From positions 1-32,054 of the forward strand of contig NZ_BBMY01000041.1 of NCBI RefSeq assembly GCF_000759775.1: a stretch of 32,054 nucleotides of DNA. The letters are read 5' to 3'. Position 1 is the first letter of the stretch; each line of letters opens with the position of its first letter. Below are positions 13,037-24,842 of this stretch, in pieces. The stretch is from Escherichia albertii NBRC 107761 = DSM 17582 (lineage in GTDB: Bacteria; Pseudomonadota; Gammaproteobacteria; Enterobacterales; Enterobacteriaceae). The notes below the pieces were generated by a model. It was not told the origin of the DNA, made no database searches, and was given only the letters and a program-made list of their open reading frames with translations. The position numbers were made by a program, and so were the translations under genes.

Positions 13037-13114
13037 ACATGTTCCTCTGTGGTAGATGATGATTGAATAAGGCCACATTATACGTTATGCAGCCCGCCTT
13101 GAGCGATGAAAAAA

Positions 13115-15360
<2,246 letters not shown>

Positions 15361-15373
15361 AATCGTACTCCTG

Positions 15374-16129
15374 TCAGAACTTATAACCACGATGCAGCGC
15401 CACAACACCTGCCGTCAGGTTGTAATAGTCGACACTTTCAAATCCGGCATCCTGCATCATGGCTTTCAAAGTATCCTGATCGGGATGCATACGGATAGAT
15501 TCTGCCAGATAACGGTAGCTATCGGCGTCGTTCGCCACCAGAGAACCAATACGCGGCAGCACATGGAAGGAGTAAGCATCATAGGCTTTACTTAGCGGCT
15601 CGATAATCGGCTTCGAGAACTCAAGTACCAACAGACGACCGCCGGGTTTCAGCACGCGATACATCGAACGTAGCGCTTTATCTTTGTCGGTGACGTTACG
15701 CAGACCAAACGAAATAGTGATGCAATCAAAGGTGTTATCCGGGAACGGCAGCGCCTCAGCGTTCGCCTGAACATACTCAACATTGCCAATCACACCGATA
15801 TTACGCAGCTTCTCGCGACCCATTTTGAGCATGGATTCATTGATATCAGCGAGCACGACTTTGCCAGTTTCGCCGACCAGACGGGAGAATTTCGCTGTCA
15901 GGTCGCCAGTACCGCCAGCCAGATCCAGCACGGTCTGCCCACGGCGTACGCCGCTACAATCGATCGTGAATCGCTTCCATAAACGATGAATACCAAATGA
16001 CATCAAATCATTCATGACATCGTATTTTGATGCCACGGAATGGAAAACATGGGCGACCATATCCGCTTTTTGTTCCTTCGCGACGGTCTGAAAACCAAAG
16101 TGCGTCGTTTCTTGTGACTTATCCACCAT
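15374..16129 (-). CDS. ubiE: Ubiquinone/menaquinone C-methyltransferase UbiE
   Basis: UbiE is a SAM-dependent methyltransferase that acts in both quinone pathways, methylating the benzoquinol ring and converting demethylmenaquinol to menaquinol. The 251-residue protein carries SAM motif [16 protein letters not shown] (about 67-81), the acidic motif [11 protein letters not shown] (about 93-103) and the family segment [15 protein letters not shown]. The length is that of E. coli UbiE. It is the first gene of the ubiE-ubiJ-ubiB-tat cluster, 13 bases before ubiJ. The 94-base gap behind it to rmuC should hold the promoter; I saw no clear operator. Confidence 0.98.
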
Positions 16130-16223
16130 CTCAATGCCTGCTCATCAAAAAATTGTTCCAGAAGTGTAACAGATTGGGCGTCGTTGCCCTAGATTTCTAC
16201 CCGGTGCAACTACCCCTAATGGG

Positions 16224-17651
16224 CTAGTTCGATTGCTGATTATATTCATCATCGCGTTGATAAGCTTCATCATTCGGCTGCTCTGGAACTGATCGCAGTC
16301 GATATTCTTCATCCTGACTCACCGCTTGTTCCGCCAAATCTGGATTAATCTCGCGTTTAATTTCTACCCCTAAACCGCGAAACGCTTCTGCCTGCGCCAG
16401 CACATTTCCGCGACCTGAAGAAAGTTTTTTCATTGCCTGACGATAGTTATCCTGCGCTTTGTCCAGGCTTTGACCAATCGCAGACATATCATCGACAAAC
16501 AGACGCATCTTGTCGTACAGCTTGCTGGCGCGGTCGGCGATTTGCTGAGCGTTGCGGCTTTGATGCTCATAACGCCACAGGTTGGCGATAGTACGCAACG
16601 CCACCAGCAGCGTGGTGGGACTAACCAGCATTATGTTGTTCTTCAACGCCTCGGTGATTAACTCCGGCTGACGGTCCAGCGCCAGTAGAAATGCCGGTTC
16701 CACAGGAATAAACATCAGCACGTAATCCAGCGTTCGTAGTCCCGGAAGCTGTTGATAATCCTTGCGTCCCAGCAAGCGAATGTGATTACGCACCGAGGCG
16801 ATATGTTCCTGCAGCGCGCTTTCGCGGGTATAGTCATCTTCCGCGTTGAAGTAGCGCTCATACGCGACCAACGTCATTTTGGCGTCGATCACCACATCTT
16901 TCCCCTGTGGCAACCGCACGATAACATCTGGCTGCATCCGCGAACGCGCATCGTTTTCTATGCTGACCTGGGTTTCATATTCATACCCTTCACGCAAGCC
17001 AGATGCCTCCAGCACGCGCGTTAACACCACCTCGCCCCAGTTCCCCTGTGTTTTATTATCGCCTTTCAGCGCGCGAGTCAGGTTGATCGCTTCCTGGGCC
17101 ATTTGCGCGTTGAGTTGCTGTAGATTACGAATTTCGTGAGTCAGGGTATGGCGTTCTTGTGCTTCTTTACCAAAACTGTCCTGTACCTGGCGGCGAAAGC
17201 CATCCAGTTGCTCCCGTAGCGGCGATAGCAAGCTGTTCAAACTCTGACGATTTTGTTCATCAACACGACGATTACTGTGCTCAAAAATTCGATTGGCGAG
17301 ATTTTCAAACTGTTCACTGAGCCGCTGTTCGCTGTTGATCATCTGGCGAATCTTGTCGTCAGCATGTTGCTGTGCAGCTTCCATCCGCGTGGTCACTTCA
17401 CGCAGATCCGCCTCCAGAGAGGTATTGATACTTTGTAGGCTACGCACTTCGTTATTGAGCAATTCACACTCTGTGCGCCAGTGCTCACTTTGGGTAATTT
17501 GTTGTTTTGCCGCACTTAACTCCGCGACCATCTTTTCACGTTCAGCTAATTGCTCGGCTTTTTGCTGTGCATGCTGATAACTGGCAAACAGCCAGCCAAT
17601 GGCCACACTAACCAGCGCAATAATGGCATAAACAATGATTGAGAAATCCAC
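16224..17651 (-). CDS. rmuC: DNA recombination protein RmuC
   Basis: RmuC limits recombination at inverted repeats in E. coli and is predicted to be a nuclease, although no activity is firmly shown. The 475-residue protein begins with a membrane helix (about 4-24), followed by a long coiled coil (about 25-190), then the RmuC catalytic-like domain with a PD-(D/E)XK-type core around RMQPDVIVRLPQGKDVVIDAKM, and a charged, glutamine-rich C-terminal tail. The length matches K-12. It has its own 140-base upstream gap, which also contains the udp terminator. Confidence 0.95.
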   Translation of the reverse strand: MDFSIIVYAIIALVSVAIGWLFASYQHAQQKAEQLAEREKMVAELSAAKQQITQSEHWRTECELLNNEVRSLQSINTSLEADLREVTTRMEAAQQHADDKIRQMINSEQRLSEQFENLANRIFEHSNRRVDEQNRQSLNSLLSPLREQLDGFRRQVQDSFGKEAQERHTLTHEIRNLQQLNAQMAQEAINLTRALKGDNKTQGNWGEVVLTRVLEASGLREGYEYETQVSIENDARSRMQPDVIVRLPQGKDVVIDAKMTLVAYERYFNAEDDYTRESALQEHIASVRNHIRLLGRKDYQQLPGLRTLDYVLMFIPVEPAFLLALDRQPELITEALKNNIMLVSPTTLLVALRTIANLWRYEHQSRNAQQIADRASKLYDKMRLFVDDMSAIGQSLDKAQDNYRQAMKKLSSGRGNVLAQAEAFRGLGVEIKREINPDLAEQAVSQDEEYRLRSVPEQPNDEAYQRDDEYNQQSN

Positions 17652-17744
17652 AAAGCCTCCTGACGCAACAACTTACCCGCACAAAATAGAATTGTGCTGT
17701 ACAAACGTCCAGTTGGAAAGGCATTTCCTGCGAGGCGCTCCGCA

Positions 17745-17774
17745 AAAATGCAAAAGGCCGAACACGTCGGCCTT
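17745..17774 (-). terminator. Intrinsic terminator of udp
   Basis: An 8-base-pair stem AAGGCCGA/TCGGCCTT (17754-17761 with 17767-17774) with a 5-base loop is followed on the minus strand by a T-rich run (TTTTGCATTTTTG). It lies 17 bases after the udp stop and upstream of rmuC on the same strand, so it separates the two units. Confidence 0.85.
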
Positions 17775-17791
17775 CAGACAGGAGAAAAGAA

Positions 17792-18553
17792 TTACAGCAG
17801 ACGACGCGCCGCTTCCACTACGATTTTCACCGCATGGCTTTCGGTTTGTTTCATCGTCTCAGCATTCGGGATCTCTTGTTGGGTGCGGTTAACGATAACG
17901 CCCGCCACCATACCGGCGCGCAGGCCCTGACTTGCACACATGGTCAGCAGAGTTGCAGATTCCATTTCATAGTTCATCACGCCCATTGCCTGCCACTCTT
18001 CCATCGAACCTTTAAAGTGACGCACAACGCGACCGGAATAGGTGTCGTAACGTTCCTGGCCTGGGTAGAAGGTATCAGAAGAGGCGGTTACGCCAACGTG
18101 AGTGGTTGCGCCAATAGATTTCGCGGCTTCGACCAGCGCAGTCGTACATTCAAAATCAGCAACAGCCGGGAACTCCAGCGGTGCGAAGTGCAGGCTCGCG
18201 CCATCCAGACGAACAGACGCCGTGGTAACCAGTACATCACCAACATTAATATGCGGCTGGATAGCGCCAGTTGTACCGATACGCAGGAAGGTGCGAACGC
18301 CCAGTTGTGCCAGCTCTTCAACAGCAATAGAAGTAGACGGGCCGCCGATACCGGTAGAGCAGACGATAACAGGTTTACCATCCAGCTCCGCGCGCCAGGT
18401 GGTGAATTCGCGGTGAGATGCCAGTTTAACCGGCTTATCCATCAGCACGGCGATCTTTTCCACACGATCCGGGTCGCCAGGGACGATGGCAAGCGTAGCC
18501 CCTTGTAAATCGTTTTTAGTGAGGCCGAGATGAAAAACATCAGACTTGGACAT
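17792..18553 (-). CDS. udp: Uridine phosphorylase Udp
   Basis: Udp cleaves uridine with phosphate to uracil and ribose-1-phosphate in pyrimidine salvage. The 253-residue protein is a member of the hexameric nucleoside phosphorylase family, with IVPGDPDRV near the phosphate site, [17 protein letters not shown] (about 92-108) and the nucleoside-binding [13 protein letters not shown] segment (about 194-206). I start at MSKSDVF (ATG 18551-18553), 7 bases after AGAGGAG; an earlier in-frame TTG would add two residues. Two CRP-type sites upstream fit the known CRP/CytR control of udp. Confidence 0.97.
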   Translation of the reverse strand: MSKSDVFHLGLTKNDLQGATLAIVPGDPDRVEKIAVLMDKPVKLASHREFTTWRAELDGKPVIVCSTGIGGPSTSIAVEELAQLGVRTFLRIGTTGAIQPHINVGDVLVTTASVRLDGASLHFAPLEFPAVADFECTTALVEAAKSIGATTHVGVTASSDTFYPGQERYDTYSGRVVRHFKGSMEEWQAMGVMNYEMESATLLTMCASQGLRAGMVAGVIVNRTQQEIPNAETMKQTESHAVKIVVEAARRLL

Positions 18554-18626
18554 ATACAACTCCTCTGTGAATCGGTTTAGTCAGAAGAAGCAAAAAGACA
18601 CTTTACCGAAGGACTTAACATTTTTT

Positions 18627-18642
18627 CGTGACACTCATCACC
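18627..18642. promoter_or_regulatory. CRP-type site, promoter-proximal, upstream of udp
   Basis: CGTGACACTCATCACC reads GGTGA-N6-TCACG on the minus strand, near the CRP consensus TGTGA-N6-TCACA. Its centre is 52 bases from the second site at 18679-18694. In K-12, udp has CRP sites centred at -41.5 and -93.5, also 52 apart, which would put the udp start near 18593. Confidence 0.75.
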
Positions 18643-18678
18643 ATGATGCAAATGTGTTGCATAAATTTACTCATCAAA

Positions 18679-18694
18679 AGTGACACAAATCACA
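18679..18694. promoter_or_regulatory. CRP-type site, promoter-distal, upstream of udp
   Basis: AGTGACACAAATCACA reads TGTGA-N6-TCACT on the minus strand, a strong CRP match. Together with the site at 18627-18642 it gives the tandem spacing used for CytR co-repression at udp. It could also affect the divergent dlhH gene. Confidence 0.8.
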
Positions 18695-18814
18695 CAATTA
18701 ACTCTTAATTCAGTAACGCTGCTTAAAAGATGAACCATTTGAGGCAATGTGAATTGTTGCACGCTGTCTATAGTTAACATTGCGCAAATTTTTTATAAGG
18801 GTACGGAGAGTCCC

Positions 18815-19630
18815 ATGACAACAACACAACAATCTGGATTTGCACCTGCAGCATCACCTCTCGCTTCGACCATCGTTCAGACCCCGGACGACGCGATTGT
18901 GGCAGGCTTCACCTCTATCCCTTCACAAGGGGATAACATGCCTGCTTACCACGCCAGACCAAAGCAAAGCGATGGCCCGCTGCCTGTGGTCATTGTAGTG
19001 CAAGAAATTTTTGGCGTGCATGAACATATCCGCGATATTTGTCGCCGTCTGGCGCTGGAGGGGTATCTGGCTATCGCACCAGAACTTTACTTCCGCGAAG
19101 GCGATCCGAATGATTTCGCCGATATCCCCACACTACTAAGCAGTCTGGTGGCGAAAGTGCCTGACTCACAAGTGCTGGCCGATCTCGATCATGTCGCCAG
19201 TTGGGCGTCACGCAACGGCGGCGATGTTCATCGCTTAATGATCACCGGATTTTGTTGGGGTGGACGTATCACCTGGCTGTATGCCGCGCATAATCCACAG
19301 CTAAAAGCCGCGGTGGCGTGGTACGGCAAGCTAACAGGCGATAAGTCGCTGAACTCACCGAAACAACCGGTTGATATCGCGACCGATCTCAACGCGCCAG
19401 TTCTCGGCTTATATGGTGGTCAGGATAACAGCATTCCACAGGAGAGCGTCGAAACCATGCGTCAGGCGCTGCGGGCTGCTAATGCGAAAGCAGAAATTAT
19501 TGTTTACCCGGATGCCGGGCATGCGTTCAATGCGGATTATCGCCCGAGCTATCACGCCGAGTCGGCGAAAGATGGCTGGCAGCGAATGCTGGAATGGTTT
19601 ACGCAGTATGGTGGGAAGAAGTCGCTGTAA
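18815..19630 (+). CDS. dlhH: Dienelactone hydrolase family protein
   Basis: This 271-residue alpha/beta hydrolase (ysgA in older naming) belongs to the dienelactone hydrolase family. The physiological substrate in E. coli is not established. The catalytic triad is visible: nucleophile Cys147 in GFCWGG, Asp204 in YGGQDNS and His236 in DAGHAFN, with Glu64 in VVQEIFG as in the family. I start at ATG 18815, behind GGAG (18806-18809); the longer open frame from 18749 has no ribosome-binding site and runs through likely promoter sequence. It is divergent from udp and convergent with metE. Confidence 0.95.
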   Translation: MTTTQQSGFAPAASPLASTIVQTPDDAIVAGFTSIPSQGDNMPAYHARPKQSDGPLPVVIVVQEIFGVHEHIRDICRRLALEGYLAIAPELYFREGDPNDFADIPTLLSSLVAKVPDSQVLADLDHVASWASRNGGDVHRLMITGFCWGGRITWLYAAHNPQLKAAVAWYGKLTGDKSLNSPKQPVDIATDLNAPVLGLYGGQDNSIPQESVETMRQALRAANAKAEIIVYPDAGHAFNADYRPSYHAESAKDGWQRMLEWFTQYGGKKSL

Positions 19631-19639
19631 TGAGAAAAA

Positions 19640-19658
19640 CGGGTGGCGTTGCCACCCG
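19640..19658. terminator. Hairpin 1 in the dlhH-metE gap (terminator-like on minus strand)
   Basis: CGGGTGGC-GTT-GCCACCCG forms a perfect 8-base-pair stem 10 bases after the dlhH stop. On the minus strand it is followed by TTTTTCTC, so it is a plausible end for transcripts coming from metE. The plus-strand side has only a weak T-run. Confidence 0.65.
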
Positions 19659-19689
19659 ACAGATTGTTTGCAAAGTGCACGTTGTTCAT

Positions 19690-19723
19690 GCCGGATGCGG
19701 CGTGAACGCCTTATCCGGCCTAC
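19690..19723. repeat. REP element in the dlhH-metE gap
   Basis: GCCGGATGCGGCGTGAACGC followed by CTTATCCGGCCTAC is a standard REP palindrome. It pairs with an inverted unit at 19759 to form a BIME between the convergent dlhH and metE genes. Confidence 0.93.
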
Positions 19724-19758
19724 AAAAATGTGCAAATTCAATATATTGCAGGAACTTC

Positions 19759-19789
19759 GTAGGCCTGATAAGCGTAGCGCATCAGGCAG
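19759..19789. repeat. Inverted REP element in the dlhH-metE gap
   Basis: GTAGGCCTGATAAGCGTAGC followed by GCATCAGGCAG is a REP unit in inverted orientation to the one at 19690. The 35 bases between them are AT-rich. Confidence 0.9.
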
Positions 19790-19812
19790 TTTTGCGTTTG
19801 TCAGCAATCTCA

Positions 19813-19831
19813 CGGGTGGTGTTACCACCCG
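19813..19831. terminator. Hairpin 2 in the dlhH-metE gap
   Basis: CGGGTGGT-GTT-ACCACCCG is an 8-base-pair stem almost identical to hairpin 1 at 19640, with one base pair changed on both arms. It is followed on the plus strand by GTTTGTATTT, so it may end dlhH transcripts. It lies 8 bases from the metE stop. Confidence 0.6.
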
Positions 19832-19839
19832 GTTTGTAT

Positions 19840-22101
19840 TTACCCCCGACGCAAATTCTGAGCCGCCTGCACCATGTTCGCCAGCGCTGCGCGGGTTTCT
19901 GGCCAGCCGCGCGTTTTCAGGCCACAGTCCGGGTTGACCCACAGGCGCTCTGCCGGAATACGTTGTGCTGCTTTCTTCAGCAGGGATTCAATCCATTCCA
20001 CACTCGGCACGTTCGGCGAGTGAATGTCATAGACGCCAGGGCCAATTTCATTCGGATAATCAAACTCTTCAAACGACTCCAGCAACTCCATGTCGGAACG
20101 CGAGGTTTCGATGGTAATGACGTCAGCATCCAGCGCCGCAATCGAATCCATGATGTCGTTGAACTCGCAGTAACACATGTGAGTGTGGATTTGTGTGTCA
20201 TCTTTCGCCACGGCGGCGTTGATACGGAAAGCTTCCACGCCCCACTGAAGATAGGCGTCCCAATCGCTGCGGCGTAGTGGTAAACCTTCGCGCAATGCCG
20301 GTTCGTCAATCTGGATGATGCCAATTCCTGCGGCTTCCAGATCGGCTACTTCATCACGCAGCGCCAGCGCAATCTGTTTGGCGATGGTTTCACGGCTGAC
20401 ATCTTCGCGCGGGAACGACCAGCAGAGAATCGTCACCGGGCCCGTCAGCATCCCTTTCACCGGTTTGTCAGTCAGCGACTGCGCGAACGATGCCCACTCA
20501 ACGGTAATCGGCGCCGGACGGCTAACGTCACCAATAACAATCGGCGGCTTCACGCAGCGGGAACCGTAGCTCTGTACCCAACCGTTTTGCGTAAAGACAA
20601 AACCGTCGAGGTGCTCACCAAAGTATTCCACCATGTCATTACGTTCAGCTTCGCCATGCACCAGCACATCCAGACCTAAACGTTCCTGCTCAACAATGGC
20701 CTGCCTGATATGTTCCGCAATGCCCGTGCGGTAGTTGTTGGCGTCGAGATTGCCCTTTTTGAAATCCAGACGCAGGGTACGGATTTCCGTGGTTTGCGGG
20801 AATGAACCAATCGTGGTGGTCGGCCACGCTGGCAGTTTAAAACGCGCACGCTGGGCTTCAGCACGCACTTCATAAACGTTCGCACGCTGGCTGTCCTGGG
20901 CGGTGATTGCCGCCAGACGTTTTTCTACCGCCGGATTGTGTACGCGGCTTGAGTGACGACGCGCCTGAATCGGAGCGCTCCACTCTGCCAGGGCTGCCGT
21001 ATCACCACTGTTCAGCGCATCGCGCAGCAGTGCCAGTTCATGGCATTTTTGCAGGGCGAAGGCAAACCAGCTTTTCACTTCTGCATCAAGACGTGTTTCC
21101 ACGCTCAGATCGATAGGGCTGTGCAGCAGCGAGCAGGATGATGCTACCCACAAATCACGTTTGCCGACAATGTCCTTAATTTGCGCATATTTCTCGGTAA
21201 GATCGGCGCGCCAGACGTTACGACCATTGATAAGACCCGCAGACAGCAGCCAGTCAGAAGGCAGACGCTTGTGCAGTTCTGCCACATCATCTTTACCCTG
21301 TACGAGATCGACATGCAGACCCTGAACAGGCAGCGCAGTAATCGTGTCGAGGTTTGGCGTTACGCCTTCAAAATAGGTGGTCAGCAGCAGTTTCACCTGC
21401 CCCTGAAGAGCATCGTAAGCAGGTTTGTACGCGTCCAGCCACGCCTGCGGCAATTCCAGTACCAGCGCAGGTTCGTCGATCTGCACCCACTCAATGCCGC
21501 GTTTTGCCAGTTCCGCCAGCACCTGCTGGTAAACCGGCAGAATATCGTTCAACAGACTCAGACGGTCGAACTGCTCGCCCTTCACTTTACCCAACCACAG
21601 CCAGGTCACCGGGCCAAGCAGCACAGGTTTCACCTTATGACCCAGAGCCAGCGCTTCGTCGACTTCGTCCAGCAGTTGAGTCCAGGTCAGTTTGAACTGC
21701 TGGCCTTTAACGAACTCCGGCACCATGTAGTGATAGTTGGTGTTAAACCATTTGGTCATTTCCGCCGCCGCCGCAGGTTCGCCAGTCGGCGCACGTCCAC
21801 GACCGATACGGAACAGGGTGTCGATATCCACCGAACCATCTTTGTTCTGATGACGTGGTGGAACATTACCCAGCAGCAAGCTGGTGGTCAGTACATGATC
21901 GTACCAGGCAAAATCGCCCACCGGCAGCAGGTCGATACCCGCCTGCTTTTGTTGATCCCAGTGACGAGCACGCAATTCACGCCCTACTGCCAGCAGTTCT
22001 TCACGCGTGGAGTTCCCCGCCCAATAACTCTCTTGCGCTTTTTTCAGCTCGCGACGCAGGCCAACGCGAGGGAAACCGAGGGTGTGATTAAGAATTGTCA
22101 T
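19840..22101 (-). CDS. metE: Cobalamin-independent methionine synthase MetE
   Basis: MetE transfers a methyl group from 5-methyltetrahydropteroyl-triglutamate to homocysteine without B12, the last step of methionine synthesis. The 753-residue protein has two TIM-barrel domains arising by duplication. The catalytic zinc ligands are all present in the C-terminal barrel: His641 and Cys643 (HMCYC), Glu665 (ITIETSRSD) and Cys726 (NPDCGLK). It is divergent from its activator gene metR across a 117-base region with met boxes, and the layout is the standard one for E. coli and Salmonella. Confidence 0.98.
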   Translation of the reverse strand: MTILNHTLGFPRVGLRRELKKAQESYWAGNSTREELLAVGRELRARHWDQQKQAGIDLLPVGDFAWYDHVLTTSLLLGNVPPRHQNKDGSVDIDTLFRIGRGRAPTGEPAAAAEMTKWFNTNYHYMVPEFVKGQQFKLTWTQLLDEVDEALALGHKVKPVLLGPVTWLWLGKVKGEQFDRLSLLNDILPVYQQVLAELAKRGIEWVQIDEPALVLELPQAWLDAYKPAYDALQGQVKLLLTTYFEGVTPNLDTITALPVQGLHVDLVQGKDDVAELHKRLPSDWLLSAGLINGRNVWRADLTEKYAQIKDIVGKRDLWVASSCSLLHSPIDLSVETRLDAEVKSWFAFALQKCHELALLRDALNSGDTAALAEWSAPIQARRHSSRVHNPAVEKRLAAITAQDSQRANVYEVRAEAQRARFKLPAWPTTTIGSFPQTTEIRTLRLDFKKGNLDANNYRTGIAEHIRQAIVEQERLGLDVLVHGEAERNDMVEYFGEHLDGFVFTQNGWVQSYGSRCVKPPIVIGDVSRPAPITVEWASFAQSLTDKPVKGMLTGPVTILCWSFPREDVSRETIAKQIALALRDEVADLEAAGIGIIQIDEPALREGLPLRRSDWDAYLQWGVEAFRINAAVAKDDTQIHTHMCYCEFNDIMDSIAALDADVITIETSRSDMELLESFEEFDYPNEIGPGVYDIHSPNVPSVEWIESLLKKAAQRIPAERLWVNPDCGLKTRGWPETRAALANMVQAAQNLRRG

Positions 22102-22131
22102 TATATGCCCCTTGTGGAATTTTTAGTATTT

Positions 22132-22155
22132 AGACGTCCAGATGTTTACACATCC
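22132..22155. promoter_or_regulatory. Three tandem met boxes (MetJ operator)
   Basis: Three adjacent 8-base units AGACGTCC, AGATGTTT and ACACATCC resemble the MetJ consensus AGACGTCT, the first most closely. MetJ with S-adenosylmethionine binds such tandem boxes cooperatively and represses metE and metR. Position is 31-54 bases upstream of the metE start. Confidence 0.8.
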
Positions 22156-22206
22156 ATATTTGCCAGTTACTGTATATTCCTCAAGCGCAAATTATTCATG
22201 CCGAAG

Positions 22207-22219
22207 TGAAGGACTTTCA
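22207..22219. promoter_or_regulatory. TGAA-N5-TTCA site, MetR-type, overlapping the metR start
   Basis: TGAAGGACTTTCA matches the MetR consensus TGAA-N5-TTCA exactly. It overlaps the metR ribosome-binding site (GAAGGA) and touches the first base of the metR ATG. Whether it is a working MetR site or a coincidence of the Shine-Dalgarno sequence cannot be decided by reading. Confidence 0.5.
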
Positions 22220-23175
22220 TGATCGAAGTAAAACACCTGAAAACGCTACAAGCGTTGCGGAACTGCGGCTCGCTCGCAGCCGCTGCGGCGACATTGCATC
22301 AGACGCAATCCGCCCTGTCTCACCAGTTTAGCGATCTGGAACAACGCCTTGGCTTCCGGCTATTTGTGCGTAAAAGCCAGCCGCTACGCTTTACACCGCA
22401 GGGAGAAATCCTGTTGCAACTGGCAAACCAGGTACTGCCGCAAATCAGTCAGGCACTGCAAGCCTGCAATGAACCACAGCAGACACGCTTGCGCATTGCC
22501 ATCGAGTGCCATAGCTGTATTCAGTGGCTGACGCCCGCGTTAGAAAATTTCCACAAGAACTGGCCGCAGGTGGAGATGGATTTTAAATCGGGCGTGACGT
22601 TTGACCCGCAGCCCGCGTTGCAACAGGGCGAGCTGGATCTGGTGATGACCTCTGATATTCTGCCGCGCAGTGGCCTGCATTATTCACCGATGTTCGATTA
22701 TGAAGTCCGCCTAGTGTTAGCACCTGATCATCCACTGGCGGCGAAAACGCGAATCACGCCGGAAGATCTCGCCAGCGAGACGCTGTTGATTTACCCGGTA
22801 CAGCGTAGCCGACTGGACGTCTGGCGGCATTTTCTTCAGCCAGCAGGCGTTAGCCCGTCGCTGAAAAGCGTCGATAACACCTTATTGTTGATCCAGATGG
22901 TTGCCGCACGGATGGGCATCGCTGCGCTACCGCATTGGGTGGTGGAGAGTTTTGAGCGCCAGGGTCTGGTGGTGACCAAAACTCTGGGCGAAGGCTTGTG
23001 GAGCCGACTGTACGCCGCCGTGCGCGATGGCGAGCAGCGTCAGCCGATTACAGAAGCGTTTATTCGCTCAGCGCGCAATCACGCCTGTGATCATCTGCCG
23101 TTTGTGAAGAGCGCGGAGCGACCCACTTTCGATGAACCCACAGTGAGGTCAGGATCACCAGCGCGCCTGTCATAA
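22219..23175 (+). CDS. metR: LysR-type transcriptional regulator MetR
   Basis: MetR activates metE and metH, using homocysteine as co-effector, and represses its own gene. The 318-residue protein has the LysR winged helix-turn-helix at the N-terminus (about 1-60; [20 protein letters not shown]) and the two-lobed periplasmic-binding-protein-like effector domain (about 90-295). It is one residue longer than K-12 MetR, ending PARLS. The start ATG follows GAAGGA at 22209-22214. The last 116 bases overlap the end of yigM on the other strand. Confidence 0.97.
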   Translation: MIEVKHLKTLQALRNCGSLAAAAATLHQTQSALSHQFSDLEQRLGFRLFVRKSQPLRFTPQGEILLQLANQVLPQISQALQACNEPQQTRLRIAIECHSCIQWLTPALENFHKNWPQVEMDFKSGVTFDPQPALQQGELDLVMTSDILPRSGLHYSPMFDYEVRLVLAPDHPLAAKTRITPEDLASETLLIYPVQRSRLDVWRHFLQPAGVSPSLKSVDNTLLLIQMVAARMGIAALPHWVVESFERQGLVVTKTLGEGLWSRLYAAVRDGEQRQPITEAFIRSARNHACDHLPFVKSAERPTFDEPTVRSGSPARLS

Positions 23176-23959
23176 ACGTTGGCCAGTGCGGCTGTTGGTG
23201 CCAGATTGCCAGATTAACCAACAGCCCCGCCGGAACATGCATATTGTTCATAATGCCCAGCGTTCCGGCGTCCACCTGCGTCGCGCCGTAGTTCCACATA
23301 AAGTAGCCAATCCCGGAAGCCACCACGCCAAGAAATACCAGAATGCCCCATTGCAGCGTGGTTTGCGGCATTTTCTGCGCATTTCCCAGCAAGAACCATG
23401 CAATCACCGCCACCAGGAACGCGCCAAGATAGAACCACGCAAAGGCGTTATGCTGCGGCATCGGGTGAGTTTCCATCAGGCGTTTGTAACCCACCATGCC
23501 GATGGCAAAAGTGATATTGGAGAGTTGCACCAGCAACAGGCCGGTCCAGAAATGGTCGGTGACCTGATCATAGCGAATAATCCCGGCACCAATCACCGCC
23601 AACAAGGCGCTAAAAGCATAGCCCCAGCGCAGACGGCGCTTACTCATGATGTCATAAATCAGCGTGATGTAGAGCGGAGTCAGTACGGTGAACAGCAACA
23701 GTTCGGAGACCGTCAGGTAGAGATAGGCGCGAAAACTCAGCATATACATCACGCCAAGCTGCATCGCACCCACCAGCATATACAGGCCGACCGTTTTCAG
23801 GCTATTGCCACGGGTACGCAGAAACGGCAGAAAAACCAGTGCCGCCAGGCCAACGCGCACCAGCACCGCAAAATAGCTATCGACGTGCCCCGCAAGGTAC
23901 TCGCCATAAAAGCTAAAGGAGAAGGCCCACAGAATCGTGGTGATGATAAGTAGCGCCAC
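23060..23959 (-). CDS. yigM: Biotin transporter YigM (EamA/DMT superfamily)
   Basis: YigM is the high-affinity biotin uptake transporter of E. coli, a single-component carrier of the drug/metabolite transporter superfamily and not an ECF system. The 299-residue protein has about ten hydrophobic helices in two EamA repeats, starting at once with [20 protein letters not shown], and ends in a hydrophilic tail ([16 protein letters not shown]). The tail is encoded opposite the 3' end of metR (116-base overlap), which is also the case in K-12. No BirA site was recognised upstream. Confidence 0.94.
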   Translation of the reverse strand: MALLIITTILWAFSFSFYGEYLAGHVDSYFAVLVRVGLAALVFLPFLRTRGNSLKTVGLYMLVGAMQLGVMYMLSFRAYLYLTVSELLLFTVLTPLYITLIYDIMSKRRLRWGYAFSALLAVIGAGIIRYDQVTDHFWTGLLLVQLSNITFAIGMVGYKRLMETHPMPQHNAFAWFYLGAFLVAVIAWFLLGNAQKMPQTTLQWGILVFLGVVASGIGYFMWNYGATQVDAGTLGIMNNMHVPAGLLVNLAIWHQQPHWPTFMTGALVILTSLWVHRKWVAPRSSQTADDHRRDCALSE

Positions 23960-24034
23960 AATGGATGTCTCTTTGTTTATCGAGTATCCATTGTAGCGAA
24001 GTATCAGGTTGACAACTGGCTAAATAGAGAACGA

Positions 24035-24835
24035 TTACGATAAATAGAGCTTACGCAGATAGTGCGGCACCGCGTCTTCGGCGTTAGTGCCAATCACTTC
24101 CAGTTCTGGATGCAGATCTTTCAGGCGCTGATGCGCACTGCCCATAATGCAGCCTTTACCCGCCATCGACAGCATTTCGGCATCATTCATACCATCGCCA
24201 AAGGCAATGCAGTCCTTCAGGCTGTAGCCCAGTTTTTTCGCCACCGCTTCCAGCGCATGGCCTTTTGAAACACCGCCCGCCATCACTTCCAGACAGGTTA
24301 AGGTGGAGAAACTCACGTTAACACGGTCACCCCAGCGGGCGTTGATCGCCTGCTCCAGCGGCAACAGTTTTTCATGGGAATCACAGGTGAAGAACACTTT
24401 GCTGACGCCTTCCGGCTCCAGTAATCCCGGCTCGTACAGGGCATATTTGAACACCGCTTCTTTGAAAAAGCGCATCTCTTCCGGGCGGTGGCGGTTCATA
24501 AACCATTCATCATCGCGATAAACATTAGTAATGATGTCAGGGTTATCATTGACCACGCCAAACAGGTCGCTGGCAATATCACGATCCAGGTTATGGGCGA
24601 AAATCAAATTGCCATCCAGATCATGAACGCGCGCGCCATTGGAGGTAATCATGTAAGACTTAATCTCAAGATTATCGCGAATTTGGCCCACATCGACATG
24701 GTGGCGTCCGGTCGCAAACACAAAGTTGATACCGCGCGCGGTGAGCAGTTTCAGGGTTTCTTTGGCATAAGGAGATAGCGTATGGTCGGGGGAAAGTAAC
24801 GTGCCATCTAAATCAGACGCAACAACCTGGTACAT
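24035..24835 (-). CDS. yigL: HAD-superfamily phosphatase YigL (pyridoxal phosphate phosphatase)
   Basis: YigL is a Cof-type HAD hydrolase that dephosphorylates pyridoxal 5'-phosphate and also sugar phosphates; in E. coli it is known to help detoxify phosphosugars during glucose-phosphate stress through SgrS-mediated mRNA stabilisation from the pldB-yigL transcript. The 266-residue protein carries motif I ASDLDGTLL with nucleophile Asp8 and Asp10, motif II (TSNGA), and the late motif CIAFGDGMNDAEML (motif IV). It lies 7 bases after pldB on the same strand, as required for that dicistronic mRNA. Confidence 0.96.
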   Translation of the reverse strand: MYQVVASDLDGTLLSPDHTLSPYAKETLKLLTARGINFVFATGRHHVDVGQIRDNLEIKSYMITSNGARVHDLDGNLIFAHNLDRDIASDLFGVVNDNPDIITNVYRDDEWFMNRHRPEEMRFFKEAVFKYALYEPGLLEPEGVSKVFFTCDSHEKLLPLEQAINARWGDRVNVSFSTLTCLEVMAGGVSKGHALEAVAKKLGYSLKDCIAFGDGMNDAEMLSMAGKGCIMGSAHQRLKDLHPELEVIGTNAEDAVPHYLRKLYLS

Positions 24836-24842
24836 AAGAAAT

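Noticed and set aside
21181-22209. 342-codon plus-strand frame opposite metE that continues through the metE promoter
   Set aside because: It would run over the met boxes and the metE start; the product is Gln/Arg-rich with no known domain. Shadow of metE.
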